Source: an uncultured Lachnospiraceae bacterium
GTDB taxonomy: Bacteria; Bacillota; Clostridia; Lachnospirales; Lachnospiraceae
DNA: 64,000 nt
Assembly (NCBI GenBank): GCA_910588865.1
Contig: CAJUSJ010000006.1
Span: 10,520-74,519 of the forward strand
Reading direction: 5' to 3'
The notes under the pieces are model-generated. The model had not been told where the DNA came from. It did no database searches and saw only the letters and a list, made by a program, of their open reading frames with translations. Positions 1 to 8,091 of this stretch are shown in pieces (within the stretch, counting starts at the first letter, position 1; every line of letters starts with the position of its first letter). A program made the position numbers and the translations under genes.

Positions 1-2
1 CA

Positions 3-812
3 GAGGAAGTTGGAGCCAAGGCGGTGGTCACCCTGGCGGAGGGGGAGGTAGTACCCGCGGCCGAGGATCACCCAAGTGTCTACAAGTACCAGTCCGCGGA
101 CAGCGTGATCCGGGAGGTCATGGCCCACTACTGCGAGAAGCCCCAGCCCCTCCTTGTGGCAGTGGGAAAGAGGGCCAAGGTCATTGGCATCTATTCGCCG
201 GTGAGCCGGTGTTTAAAGACCTCCCTGGCACTGACTATGGGTCAGCAGTTGGCAAGGGAGGGGAAGGTACTCTATGTGGGCTTTGAGCCTTTTGCCGGAT
301 TTACCAGGCTGCTGGAGGGAGAGTGCAGGGCGGATCTGTCGGATGTGCTGTATTTTTTCCGTCAGGATGATTTTGGAGTAATGCGCCTTCGGAGCATGGT
401 CTACACATGGAAGGACATGGACTACATCCCGCCGGTAAAATACCCGGAGGATTTGGAGCAGCTGACCGGGGAAGAGGCGGCTCTTCTGGTGGAACAGATC
501 GCGGTGGAGTGCGGATATGGGCACCTGGTGGTGGACATGGGACAGACCATCTGCGGTATCCTTCCGGTTCTGGATAACTGCGACGTGATTTTTATGCCGG
601 TTAAAGAGGACTGCGTTTCAGCGGCCAAGCTGGAGGAATTTGAAAAATATCTGCAGGTGTCTAAAAGGGAGGACCTAAAGGACCGGATCCGCAGGGTAAA
701 GCTTCCCTATCACAGCAATTTTGGCAGAGTGGATTCCTATATGGAGCAGCTTTTGTGGGGAGAGCTAGGGGACTATGTGCGGAATCTGTTAAAGGGGGTG
801 CCCTGGAAATGA
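3..812 (+). CDS. tadZ: TadZ/CpaE-like ATPase, 5' end cut by window edge
   Basis: The frame is open to the left edge of the window, so the true start lies outside; a GTG at 24 is only an internal candidate. The protein carries a deviant Walker A loop of the MinD/ParA type (SPVSRCLKTS, encoded near 198-228) and a later VVDMGQ segment in the Walker B position. CpaE/TadZ proteins are ParA-like ATPases that place the Tad pilus machine at the membrane, often with an N-terminal receiver-like domain, which here would be in the missing part. The stop overlaps the start of the tadA gene (ATGA), showing translational coupling and one operon. The family call rests on the loop and on the neighbours; an unrelated ParA-like ATPase is unlikely in this setting. 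Confidence 0.75.
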   Translation, partial: EEVGAKAVVTLAEGEVVPAAEDHPSVYKYQSADSVIREVMAHYCEKPQPLLVAVGKRAKVIGIYSPVSRCLKTSLALTMGQQLAREGKVLYVGFEPFAGFTRLLEGECRADLSDVLYFFRQDDFGVMRLRSMVYTWKDMDYIPPVKYPEDLEQLTGEEAALLVEQIAVECGYGHLVVDMGQTICGILPVLDNCDVIFMPVKEDCVSAAKLEEFEKYLQVSKREDLKDRIRRVKLPYHSNFGRVDSYMEQLLWGELGDYVRNLLKGVPWK

Positions 813-2119
813 GTGTAAAGAGAGGCGAAGCAGAGCCCAAAAGACTGGCTTCCAAAAAGGATAACAGCCAGAGACGGCACCGGGGCAGAACTTACGGAGG
901 AAAAAGGGCAGGAGGGAAAAATCAGTGGGAAACCAGGCGGAAGGGGATCCGGGAAGAGCTTCGGGAAAAGATCCGGCAGGAGGTCAGCGGAAGCCGGGAC
1001 ATCAGTGACAGTGAGCTGTATGAGCGCATTGACCGTCTGATCATGGAGAGGGGGGAGGAAGACTACCTTCCGCTGAAAGAGCGGATAGAGCTGAGAGCGG
1101 CTCTGTTTAACTCCTTCCGCAAGCTGGATATTTTGCAGCAGCTTATTGACGACCCGGATATCACGGAGGTGATGATCAATGGCCCAAGGCGGGTTTTTGT
1201 GGAGAGAAAGGGGGCCATGGAGCTGTGGGATCAGGAATTTGAATCCTTAGAGCAGTTGGAGGATATGATCCAGCAGATGGTCAGCCTGGTGAACCGTACG
1301 GTCAATGTGGCGTCGCCTATTGCCGACGCCCGCCTTCCTGACGGCTCCAGAGTCCATGTGGTGCTGCCGCCGATTGCCTTAGACGGACCTGTGGTGACCA
1401 TCCGGAAATTTCCAAGGCAGATCACCATGGACATGCTCATCCAGTCGGGGACAGTGAGTCTGGAGGCAGCCCAGTTTCTCAAAAGGCTGGTAAAGGCCGG
1501 GTACAACATCTTCATCAGCGGGGGAACCAATTCCGGCAAGACCACTTTTTTGAACGCGCTGTCCGCTTATATTCCCCAGGATGAGAGGGTGATCACCATC
1601 GAGGACTCGGCGGAACTGCAGATTCAGCAGGTAAAGAACTTAGTCCGCCTGGAAACCAGGACAGCCAATTCCCAGGGGGAGGGGGTTATTGGCATCGGGG
1701 ATCTCATACGGGCATCTCTTCGTATGAATCCGGACAGGATCATTGTGGGCGAGGTCAGGGGGAAAGAGGCCTTGGAGCTATTGAACAGCTTTAACACTGG
1801 CCACGACGGCGGCTTAAGCAGCGCCCACGCCAACAGCCCAAAGGATATGCTGGCCCGTTTGGAGACCATGGTTCTCATGGGGGCGGACCTGCCCCTGGCG
1901 GCCATCCGGAGCCAGATCGCGTCAGCTCTGGATATTCTGATCCACTTAGGGAGGGTGGGGGACAGGAGCAGAAGAGTATTGTGGATCGTGGAGGTAGATG
2001 ATTATGAAGAAGGGGAGATCCAGCTTAATGAACTCTATCAGTTCGAAAGCGGATGTCTTAGGGAAAAAGGAAAACTTAAAAATCGTGAGAAGCTTCGCAG
2101 GGCAGAGGAATCCTCATAA
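809..2119 (+). CDS. tadA: Tad secretion ATPase TadA/CpaF
   Basis: Cytoplasmic hexameric ATPase of the type II/IV secretion family (VirB11/CpaF group) that powers Flp pilus assembly. The 436-residue product has Walker A GGTNSGKTT near residue 238, Walker B RIIVGEVRG near 310, and the GHDGG-SSAHAN block following it, typical of CpaF. The ATG at 809 was chosen because it overlaps the upstream stop and has AGGGGG nine bases before it; an in-frame upstream start at 755 would overlap tadZ deeply. The first 60 residues are basic and low in complexity. It lies directly before the two TadB/TadC membrane platform genes, as in known tad loci. Confidence 0.93.
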   Translation: MSVKRGEAEPKRLASKKDNSQRRHRGRTYGGKRAGGKNQWETRRKGIREELREKIRQEVSGSRDISDSELYERIDRLIMERGEEDYLPLKERIELRAALFNSFRKLDILQQLIDDPDITEVMINGPRRVFVERKGAMELWDQEFESLEQLEDMIQQMVSLVNRTVNVASPIADARLPDGSRVHVVLPPIALDGPVVTIRKFPRQITMDMLIQSGTVSLEAAQFLKRLVKAGYNIFISGGTNSGKTTFLNALSAYIPQDERVITIEDSAELQIQQVKNLVRLETRTANSQGEGVIGIGDLIRASLRMNPDRIIVGEVRGKEALELLNSFNTGHDGGLSSAHANSPKDMLARLETMVLMGADLPLAAIRSQIASALDILIHLGRVGDRSRRVLWIVEVDDYEEGEIQLNELYQFESGCLREKGKLKNREKLRRAEESS

Positions 2120-2141
2120 GACTCCGGAGGCGGTAGGGCCT

Positions 2142-2861
2142 ATGGGAGCCAGAAGGAGGCTGCTGGCCTTGGGACAGGGGATCCTCATGGCAGCGGCGGC
2201 GGCTTATAGCTGTTACCGGAGCCTGACCGCGTTTGCCCTGTTTATGGTTCCGGCGTGCGTTTATCCTGTGCTCTATGAGAAAAAGTGGAGACAAGAGCAG
2301 CTTGGGAAGCTGGAGCGTCAGTTCAAGGAGGCCATCCAGATCATGTCAGGAGCCTTAAGCGCCGGGTATTCGGTGGAGAACGCGGTGGCCGTAAGCGTCC
2401 GTGAGTTAGAACAGCTCTATGGCCCGGGGGAGATGATTGTCAGGGAATTTGCCCGTATGGCGGGAGAGCTGAAGATGAACCGGCCAGTGGAGGAGGTGTT
2501 CCAAAGCTTTGCCGACAGAAGCGGCCTTGAGGAGGCGGAGCGGTTTTCCCAGATCTTTCAGATCGCCAAACGCAGCGGGGGAAGGCTGGTGTCCATTATC
2601 TGCCGGACAGTCTCCATCATGGAGGACCGGGGGCAGGTGAAGGAGGAGATCCGCACCATGACCGCGTCGGTTCAGTTTGAGCAGAAGGTCATGAGCGTCA
2701 TACCGTTTTTGATGATCGTGTATGTGGACATGACTTCCCCGGGGTTTTTTCAGGTAATGTACGAGACTGCTATGGGAAAGATCGTTATGAGCTGCTGCCT
2801 GGCCGTGTACCTTTTGTCCTGTTATCTGTCCCGGAAGATCCTGAACATCAAGGTGGCCTAG
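2142..2861 (+). CDS. tadB: Tad inner-membrane platform protein TadB-like (T2SF domain)
   Basis: Integral membrane protein of the type II secretion F family that couples the TadA ATPase to pilin extraction. An N-terminal hydrophobic segment of about 40 residues is followed by a soluble domain (QFKEAIQIMSGALSAGYS is the usual T2SF motif) and two C-terminal membrane segments. The start is uncertain. The frame is open upstream to ATGs at 1998, 2004 and 2028, but these overlap tadA by about 90-120 bases; the ATG at 2142 lies just after the tadA stop and has GGAGG about eleven bases upstream, so I prefer it. It would give 239 residues. Confidence 0.83.
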   Translation: MGARRRLLALGQGILMAAAAAYSCYRSLTAFALFMVPACVYPVLYEKKWRQEQLGKLERQFKEAIQIMSGALSAGYSVENAVAVSVRELEQLYGPGEMIVREFARMAGELKMNRPVEEVFQSFADRSGLEEAERFSQIFQIAKRSGGRLVSIICRTVSIMEDRGQVKEEIRTMTASVQFEQKVMSVIPFLMIVYVDMTSPGFFQVMYETAMGKIVMSCCLAVYLLSCYLSRKILNIKVA

Positions 2862-2874
2862 AAGGAGGGAACGG

Positions 2875-4104
2875 ATGCTGAGAAAGTGGGCGGGAAAATG
2901 GAAAAAGCAGATTTTGTGTATCCTGGCAGGCCTGGCGCTGGGGGGACTGGCGTTTTACATGGAGCAGGCCGGAAGCCAGGTGGGCCAGGGATATCTGGAG
3001 CGCATGGGATATGGAGAGGAGGGAAAGACCTATGAGTTTCTGGTAGAAGGGATCTGGGATGAGGCGGTGGCCTGCGAGGTGGAGATCTCGCCCATGGCTT
3101 ACAGCCGGGAGGAAGCCGAAACCGTGTTCGCGGAGCTTTTGGAGGAGCTTCCCCAGATGATCCTGGGAGATAATCTATCCCTGGAGGAGGTGCGATCAGA
3201 TTTAGATCTGATGACCTTGTTTGACGGCAAAGGAGTCCGGGCTGTGTGGAGAAGCGGGGATCCGGAGGTTTTGGACTCCTTTGGGCGCATACGGGCGGAG
3301 AATATTCCAAAGGAGGGGATCCGGACCTGGCTTGATGTGACGCTGACAGACGGAATCCGGGAAAAGGACGGACGGTTTGAGGTCCGGGTTTGTCCGCCTC
3401 TTTGGGGCCAGAAGGAGCAATTGGCCTGGGCCCTGGAGGAACAGATCCGCCAGGCAGACATGGCATACCCGGAAAATCCGTATGTGGAGCTGCCCCGGGA
3501 ATATGAGGGAAAGCAGATCCGCTATAAGGACATACCGAACAGGGACTACTTAATCCTGCCTGTGCTGGGAGTCATTTTGGCAGCGCTTTTTTCCGGCCAG
3601 GAGAAGGCCAGGGAAGAGAAAAAGAGAAAAGAACGGGGACAGCTTCTGCTTCTGGATTACGCGGATGTGGTGTATCAGCTGATGGTATACCTGGGAGCCG
3701 GGCTGACCGTGGAAAAGGCCTGGGAGCAGATGGTGAAGAATTATGAAAAAAGACAAAAAAGGGGCTCAGACACTCCCCGGCCCGCCTATGAGGAGATGGC
3801 TCTGACCCTGGGGCAGATTCAGTACGGAGTGCCGGAGGGCACGGCCCTAAACCAGTTCGGCAAACGCTGTCAGTTACAGTGTTATATGAGGCTGAGCAGC
3901 CTTTTAGAGCAGAACCGGAAAACAGGGACCAAAAATCTCAACCAGTTATTGGAGCAGGAGATGACAACCGCGTGGGAGGAACAAAAACACACGGCCCGCC
4001 GCATGGGGGAGGAGGCAAAGACAAAGCTCTTAGCCCCGCTGTTCCTCATGCTTGCGGTGGTCATGGTCATCATCATGGTTCCGGCCATGATGGTTATGAA
4101 ATAA
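2875..4104 (+). CDS. tadC: Tad inner-membrane platform protein TadC-like (T2SF domain)
   Basis: Second T2SF-family membrane protein of the Tad machine, 409 residues. One membrane segment lies near the N-terminus (residues 12-30), followed by an extracytoplasmic domain of about 180 residues, a second segment near residue 225 (ILPVLGVILAALF), a cytoplasmic T2SF domain (YQLMVYLGAGLTVEKAWEQM) and a final segment ending MVIIMVPAMMVMK. The large N-terminal domain is longer than in classical TadC and is common in clostridial versions. AGAAGGAGGGA precedes the ATG. The gene is 13 bases after tadB and 15 before the Flp-like pilin gene. Confidence 0.85.
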   Translation: MLRKWAGKWKKQILCILAGLALGGLAFYMEQAGSQVGQGYLERMGYGEEGKTYEFLVEGIWDEAVACEVEISPMAYSREEAETVFAELLEELPQMILGDNLSLEEVRSDLDLMTLFDGKGVRAVWRSGDPEVLDSFGRIRAENIPKEGIRTWLDVTLTDGIREKDGRFEVRVCPPLWGQKEQLAWALEEQIRQADMAYPENPYVELPREYEGKQIRYKDIPNRDYLILPVLGVILAALFSGQEKAREEKKRKERGQLLLLDYADVVYQLMVYLGAGLTVEKAWEQMVKNYEKRQKRGSDTPRPAYEEMALTLGQIQYGVPEGTALNQFGKRCQLQCYMRLSSLLEQNRKTGTKNLNQLLEQEMTTAWEEQKHTARRMGEEAKTKLLAPLFLMLAVVMVIIMVPAMMVMK

Positions 4105-4119
4105 AGGAGGAGAAAAGTT

Positions 4120-4296
4120 ATGATGAAGAAAGAAATCAGAGCGTTTTTGGTGGAAGATGACGGGATCGGGGTCATAGAGATCGTGCTGATCATGGTGGTC
4201 CTCATCGGTCTGGTGATCATTTTTAAGAAACAGATCACTACCCTTTTAGAGGAGATCTTTAAGGAGATCCAGAAGCAGAGCAAAGAGGTGTACTGA
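4120..4296 (+). CDS. Flp-like (Flp1 family) small pilin
   Basis: A 58-residue open frame with a double ATG and AAAGGAGGAG ten bases upstream. A short charged N-terminus (MMKKEIRAFLVEDDGIG) leads into a hydrophobic stretch (VIEIVLIMVVLIGLVIIF) and an amphipathic Lys/Glu-rich tail. This is the size and layout of the Flp1-like putative pilins of clostridial tad loci. The G-x-x-E step (DDGIGVIEIVLI) fits a class III prepilin cleavage site processed by the peptidase encoded at 7280. The stop overlaps the next start (TGATG), so translation is coupled. It is probably the major pilus subunit. Its short length makes it easy to miss. Confidence 0.85.
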   Translation: MMKKEIRAFLVEDDGIGVIEIVLIMVVLIGLVIIFKKQITTLLEEIFKEIQKQSKEVY

Positions 4297-6365
4297 TGAA
4301 AGCAAGAGGAGAAATTACCGTGTTCCTCAGCTTGTGTCTGCTGAGTGTGGCAGCTCTTCTCTGTGTGATGATCGAATCCGCCAGGACCGCGGGTTCAAGG
4401 TACTATTTTCAAACAGCGGTTAACAGCGGGCTGGACACCTTGTTCAGCCGCTACCACCGCCAGCTGTGGGACAAGTATCAGATCATGGCATTGGAGTATG
4501 AGGTGCCTGAGGATCTGACCAAAAGCCTGGAGGACTACATGGATGAGTATCTTTCCATTGACAACTGGTATCCCATGAAGCTGGAATCCATGGAGCTGAC
4601 AAGCCTGAAAGGGATGGCTGACAACGGAGGAGACTATCTGGCGGAAGAGGTGCTGAAATATATGAAGTATGCCATGGTAAGCCAGTTTGTCATTAACCCG
4701 GAGGATGGGGAGCAGCTTTTGAAGGATGTGACGGAAGGTGCCGGAGCAGGTTCTCTGGCCGGCACCTATGACAGTCAGGAAAAGGAAGTCCGGAAGCTGG
4801 AGAAGACTGTGGAGAAGCTGGTGGAGAATGTCCGGCAGCAGGAGAAACAGAAGGATGAGATCTGGAAGGCCCTCAGCGAGGATGATGAGGAGAGCTTTGA
4901 TAAGGCGGCGAAGGAGTACCGAAAGGCAGCGGAGGATTATCCCAAGCTTATGGAAAAATACGGGAAACAGGCCAGGGCCTTGGCGGAAAAGCAGCAACAA
5001 TCGCGGCAAAAGATTGATGAGGTGAAGCCGGATCTCCAGGAGGACCGGGGGGAGCTTTTCGAGAAACAGTGGAACCCTTACGATACCTATATAGCCCAGG
5101 ACGGGGAGCGGTATAAGGAATTCCAGACCCAGGAAGAAGTGACAGAAAAGAATCTGGAATTGCTGGAAAAGGTGGAGGAGCTTGTGGAACGGCTGCTGGG
5201 AGGGCAGGGGATGGTGCCGCCCGGCATAGGAGACCGGGTCATCGGCACAGGTCCGGATTTGAATGTAGAAGATCCGCCTAACGGCCTGACACTTTCGAAA
5301 CGGGAGGCCGTGAGGGTCATGGCGCCAGATGGCTCTGAGGAGGAAGAGGAGGAACCGTACTATGAAGAGGACGATGATGACGACGACGATGAGCCGGTGC
5401 TGACAGCTGCCGCCCTGATGTGGAGCCAGGGGTATACAGCCACCAAGCTTTCCACAGAATACGGCACAGGAGACAAGGAGAAGAGAAATCTTCTGGAGCA
5501 GGCCCAGAGTATGATGGAAGCGGGCCTGCTGGGCCTTGTGATGCCGGAGGGGACGGTGATTTCCAGCGGGGCGCTGTCTTTGGGACAGTTTCCGTCAAAA
5601 ACAGTGGGAGTCCCGGAAAAGAACGGAGGGGAGAAGGGTAACTCTTTTTTGGAGCGGGTTATCATAGACGAGTACTGCGGACATTTTTTCCCAAATGCAT
5701 TGAGCGGGGGAGAGCAGCTTGTCCGGTATGAACTGGAATATATCCTCCAAGGTGAGGGGACGGACAGAGGAAACTTAGAAAAGACGGTGGCAGAGCTGTT
5801 TGCCGTGAGAGAGGGACTGAACCTGATTCGTATTTTGTCAGATTCCGCAAAGCGGGAGGAAGCCAGAGCTCTGGCTCTCGCCATCACAGGAGGCGTGGGG
5901 CTTGCGCCTCTGGCGGAGATCGCGGCGTGCCTGATCATGGGGGTTTGGGCCATGGGGGAGTCTGTGTCCGATTTAAGGATCCTGATGTCTGGGGGAAAAG
6001 TGCCTCTGTGGAAAAAGAACGGGGAGTGGAGGATGAGCCTGGAGGGGCTTCTGGAGATGGGGAAGAACAGAGGAGCGGGGAAAGGACCAGAAAGCTTTGA
6101 CAGCGGATTTACCTATGAAGGGTATTTAAAGCTGCTGCTCCTCAAGGAAAACCCACAGGAGAAACATATGAGGATGCTGGATCTGATGCAGATGAACATT
6201 GGGTTGGAAAAATCGGGATTTCTCATAAAAAATTGTGCCTATTATGTGGATATCAGGGGAAAGGCCAGTGGAAAACATGTGTTTTTTACCCTGCCTTTTG
6301 TGGAACGTCTGGTAAACGGGGAGAAAGGATATGCCCTGGAAGCGGCGGCGGGGAAGGCATATTGA
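4296..6365 (+). CDS. DUF5702 protein of the Tad locus
   Basis: A 689-residue protein that begins with a pilin-like hydrophobic segment (ITVFLSLCLLSVAALLCVMIE), the hallmark of DUF5702 proteins found in Lachnospiraceae tad loci. The body has long charged coiled-coil stretches (roughly residues 155-250) and a very acidic run of Glu and Asp near residues 347-366. A hydrophobic helix pair lies around residues 525-555. It takes the place that TadG-like proteins hold in proteobacterial loci, so a surface or pseudopilin role is likely, but the molecular function is unknown. It is coupled to the flp gene by a one-base overlap. Confidence 0.8.
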   Translation: MKARGEITVFLSLCLLSVAALLCVMIESARTAGSRYYFQTAVNSGLDTLFSRYHRQLWDKYQIMALEYEVPEDLTKSLEDYMDEYLSIDNWYPMKLESMELTSLKGMADNGGDYLAEEVLKYMKYAMVSQFVINPEDGEQLLKDVTEGAGAGSLAGTYDSQEKEVRKLEKTVEKLVENVRQQEKQKDEIWKALSEDDEESFDKAAKEYRKAAEDYPKLMEKYGKQARALAEKQQQSRQKIDEVKPDLQEDRGELFEKQWNPYDTYIAQDGERYKEFQTQEEVTEKNLELLEKVEELVERLLGGQGMVPPGIGDRVIGTGPDLNVEDPPNGLTLSKREAVRVMAPDGSEEEEEEPYYEEDDDDDDDEPVLTAAALMWSQGYTATKLSTEYGTGDKEKRNLLEQAQSMMEAGLLGLVMPEGTVISSGALSLGQFPSKTVGVPEKNGGEKGNSFLERVIIDEYCGHFFPNALSGGEQLVRYELEYILQGEGTDRGNLEKTVAELFAVREGLNLIRILSDSAKREEARALALAITGGVGLAPLAEIAACLIMGVWAMGESVSDLRILMSGGKVPLWKKNGEWRMSLEGLLEMGKNRGAGKGPESFDSGFTYEGYLKLLLLKENPQEKHMRMLDLMQMNIGLEKSGFLIKNCAYYVDIRGKASGKHVFFTLPFVERLVNGEKGYALEAAAGKAY

Positions 6366-6404
6366 GAGAACGGCCATGAAAAAGCGAAGCGGAGGTGGAG
6401 AAGG

Positions 6405-7265
6405 ATGCCTTTTTTCTGTGCGGCAAATAAAATGAAAAATCATAGCGTGACTCTCCAAGTACGAATCCATGAAATAAAAAAATCCATTGCCAGAAAGAGG
6501 GCATCCCTGTCCGCCTCCGCCAGCTTGACGGTGGAGGCGGCGCTGGTGCTGCCCTTATTTCTCTTTGGGGGCGTGATCCTGATGATGCCCTTCAGGGTCC
6601 TGGATGTGCACAGGCAGGTGCAGGCTGTGGGGGAGCATGTCAGCGAGGAGATCGGACAGGCGGCGTATTTATCCAAGTATACGGATGAGGACAGCTTCTG
6701 GAACACAGCGGCGGCACATGCCTATGCGGAGGCGGCAGTCAGAACCAGGCTGGAAGACCTGCCGGTCCATCAGCTCTCTCTTTTGCGTTCCAGCCTTTTA
6801 CAGGATGGAGAGACTGTGGACCTGGTGATGGACTACGAGATACGGCTTCCCTTTTCTGTGTTTGGACTAAACAGTGTGAAACAGACCAACCGAAGCTTTC
6901 GGAGAGCGTGGGTAGGGGAGGATGGGAAGAGCAAGGACCCGGACGGGGAGGAAAAGGATGTGGTTGTGTATGTGGGGAAAAACAGCAGCAGGTACCATTT
7001 GAGCCGTACCTGCCATTACCTGCACAATGACCTGACAGCTGTGGCGTTTGAGGAGGTGGAGTACCGGCGGAATGAGGGAGGAAGCCGCTACGGTCCCTGC
7101 GCCAGGTGCGGGGGAGCGGCAGGGGCTATGGTCTACATCATGCCTTCGGGGCGTCATTATCACAGTTCCCCGTCCTGCTCTGCTATTGGCGCTTATGTGA
7201 AAGCGGTGTGGAAATCAGAAGTGGAATATTTAGGAGCTTGTTCCTACTGTTCCAGGAAAAAGTAA
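6405..7265 (+). CDS. TadE-like pseudopilin with two C-terminal Cys/His modules
   Basis: A 286-residue protein. After a basic N-terminus comes the TadE-type signal ASLTVEAALVLPLFLFGGV, with Glu at +5 of the predicted cleavage site, followed by a membrane helix. The C-terminal third holds two related modules: residues about 186-238 (YVGKNSSRYHLSRTCHYL ... CARC) and 241-285 (YIMPSGRHYHSSPSCSAI ... CSYC). Each has a YH-x4-C element and a terminal C-x2-C, similar to small zinc-binding Ada-like fingers. TadE proteins are minor pilins; the added metal-binding-like modules are unusual. The ATG at 6405 follows GGAGGTGGAGAAGG. Confidence 0.8.
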   Translation: MPFFCAANKMKNHSVTLQVRIHEIKKSIARKRASLSASASLTVEAALVLPLFLFGGVILMMPFRVLDVHRQVQAVGEHVSEEIGQAAYLSKYTDEDSFWNTAAAHAYAEAAVRTRLEDLPVHQLSLLRSSLLQDGETVDLVMDYEIRLPFSVFGLNSVKQTNRSFRRAWVGEDGKSKDPDGEEKDVVVYVGKNSSRYHLSRTCHYLHNDLTAVAFEEVEYRRNEGGSRYGPCARCGGAAGAMVYIMPSGRHYHSSPSCSAIGAYVKAVWKSEVEYLGACSYCSRKK

Positions 7266-7279
7266 AAGGTGGTGATGTT

Positions 7280-7693
7280 ATGCGGTATTTTTGGCTGGCC
7301 TGCCTGACTGCCGGGGCTCTGTCAGATATGAGGAACCGAGAGGTTTCCCTCCGCCTTCTGGCAGCCTGCGCCTCGGTCGGAATTGCCGCGGCATTTCGGG
7401 AGGGAATAGGGGGGCATCTTTTGGGGCTGGCGGCAGGAACGGCGATGCTGGCAATAAACAGGATCACGGAAGGCGGCATAGGAACAGGGGACGGGTTGTT
7501 TTTTCTGGCAAGCGCCGGATATCTGGCTCCGGGAGAAATCTGGCTGCTGCTTCTGGGAGGGCTGGCGGTGAGCTGGGTCTGGAGTATGGCGGCAGTAATG
7601 GGAGGGATAAGATCCGGAAAGAATGTGCGCAAAAAGACCATCCCATTTCTGGCCTGTGTCTGGCCGGTGGGAATATGGCTTACACTGGCCTAG
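7280..7693 (+). CDS. Prepilin peptidase (A24 family, CpaA/TadV type)
   Basis: A short 137-residue type IV prepilin peptidase, the size usual for TadV/CpaA enzymes that lack the methylase half. The two membrane-embedded aspartates are visible: SDMRNREV near residue 16 and GIGTGDGLFF near residue 72, which is the GxGD protease motif. Four to five hydrophobic segments make up the rest. It should remove the leader from the Flp and TadE-like proteins encoded beside it. AGGTGGTGATGTT precedes the ATG at 7280; a longer in-frame start at 7106 lies inside the previous gene and is rejected. Confidence 0.9.
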   Translation: MRYFWLACLTAGALSDMRNREVSLRLLAACASVGIAAAFREGIGGHLLGLAAGTAMLAINRITEGGIGTGDGLFFLASAGYLAPGEIWLLLLGGLAVSWVWSMAAVMGGIRSGKNVRKKTIPFLACVWPVGIWLTLA

Positions 7694-7709
7694 GAGGGGG
7701 GAACGTGTG

Positions 7710-8072
7710 ATGAGAGTAAGTCTTGAAAGAGCAAAAGAAAGAACAAAACATGCCATGGCTCCCGCAAGCCTGACCGTGGAGGCTTCCTATGTGATGGCCA
7801 CAGTGATCATTGCCCTGGCGGTCCTGATACGAACTGCCTATGGACAATGCGCCAGGACCACAGGGGTGATGAAGCTTCACTGGAGGGTGGAGCAGCTGCG
7901 TTATCTGGAAGAGGACCAGGAGAGATCCCTGGACCATGGCCAGGTGACCCGGAAGTCGGGGAAGGTGGAAGGGTATGTCCAGACAGCGGGATGGGAGAAA
8001 GCGATCACCGCGGGGGTACATGAACCGGAAGAGGCTCTGCGGCTCATAACGATTTTTGAGCCAGACGACTAA
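7710..8072 (+). CDS. Small TadE-like pseudopilin
   Basis: A 120-residue protein with a second class III signal (MAPASLTVEASYVMATVIIA), very like that of the TadE-like protein at 6405. Helical, charged sequence follows the single membrane segment. GGAGGGGGGAACGTG precedes the ATG. The position between the peptidase and the FHA gene suggests a minor pilin or pseudopilin of the same machine. No further domain is recognised in the last 70 residues. Confidence 0.75.
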   Translation: MRVSLERAKERTKHAMAPASLTVEASYVMATVIIALAVLIRTAYGQCARTTGVMKLHWRVEQLRYLEEDQERSLDHGQVTRKSGKVEGYVQTAGWEKAITAGVHEPEEALRLITIFEPDD

Positions 8073-8091
8073 GAGGGAGGTGAAAAAGATC

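Noticed and set aside
1998..2141. Longer N-terminus for the TadB-like protein
   Set aside because: It would overlap tadA by 90-120 bases; an ATG with a good ribosome binding site lies right after the tadA stop. The matter is not fully settled.
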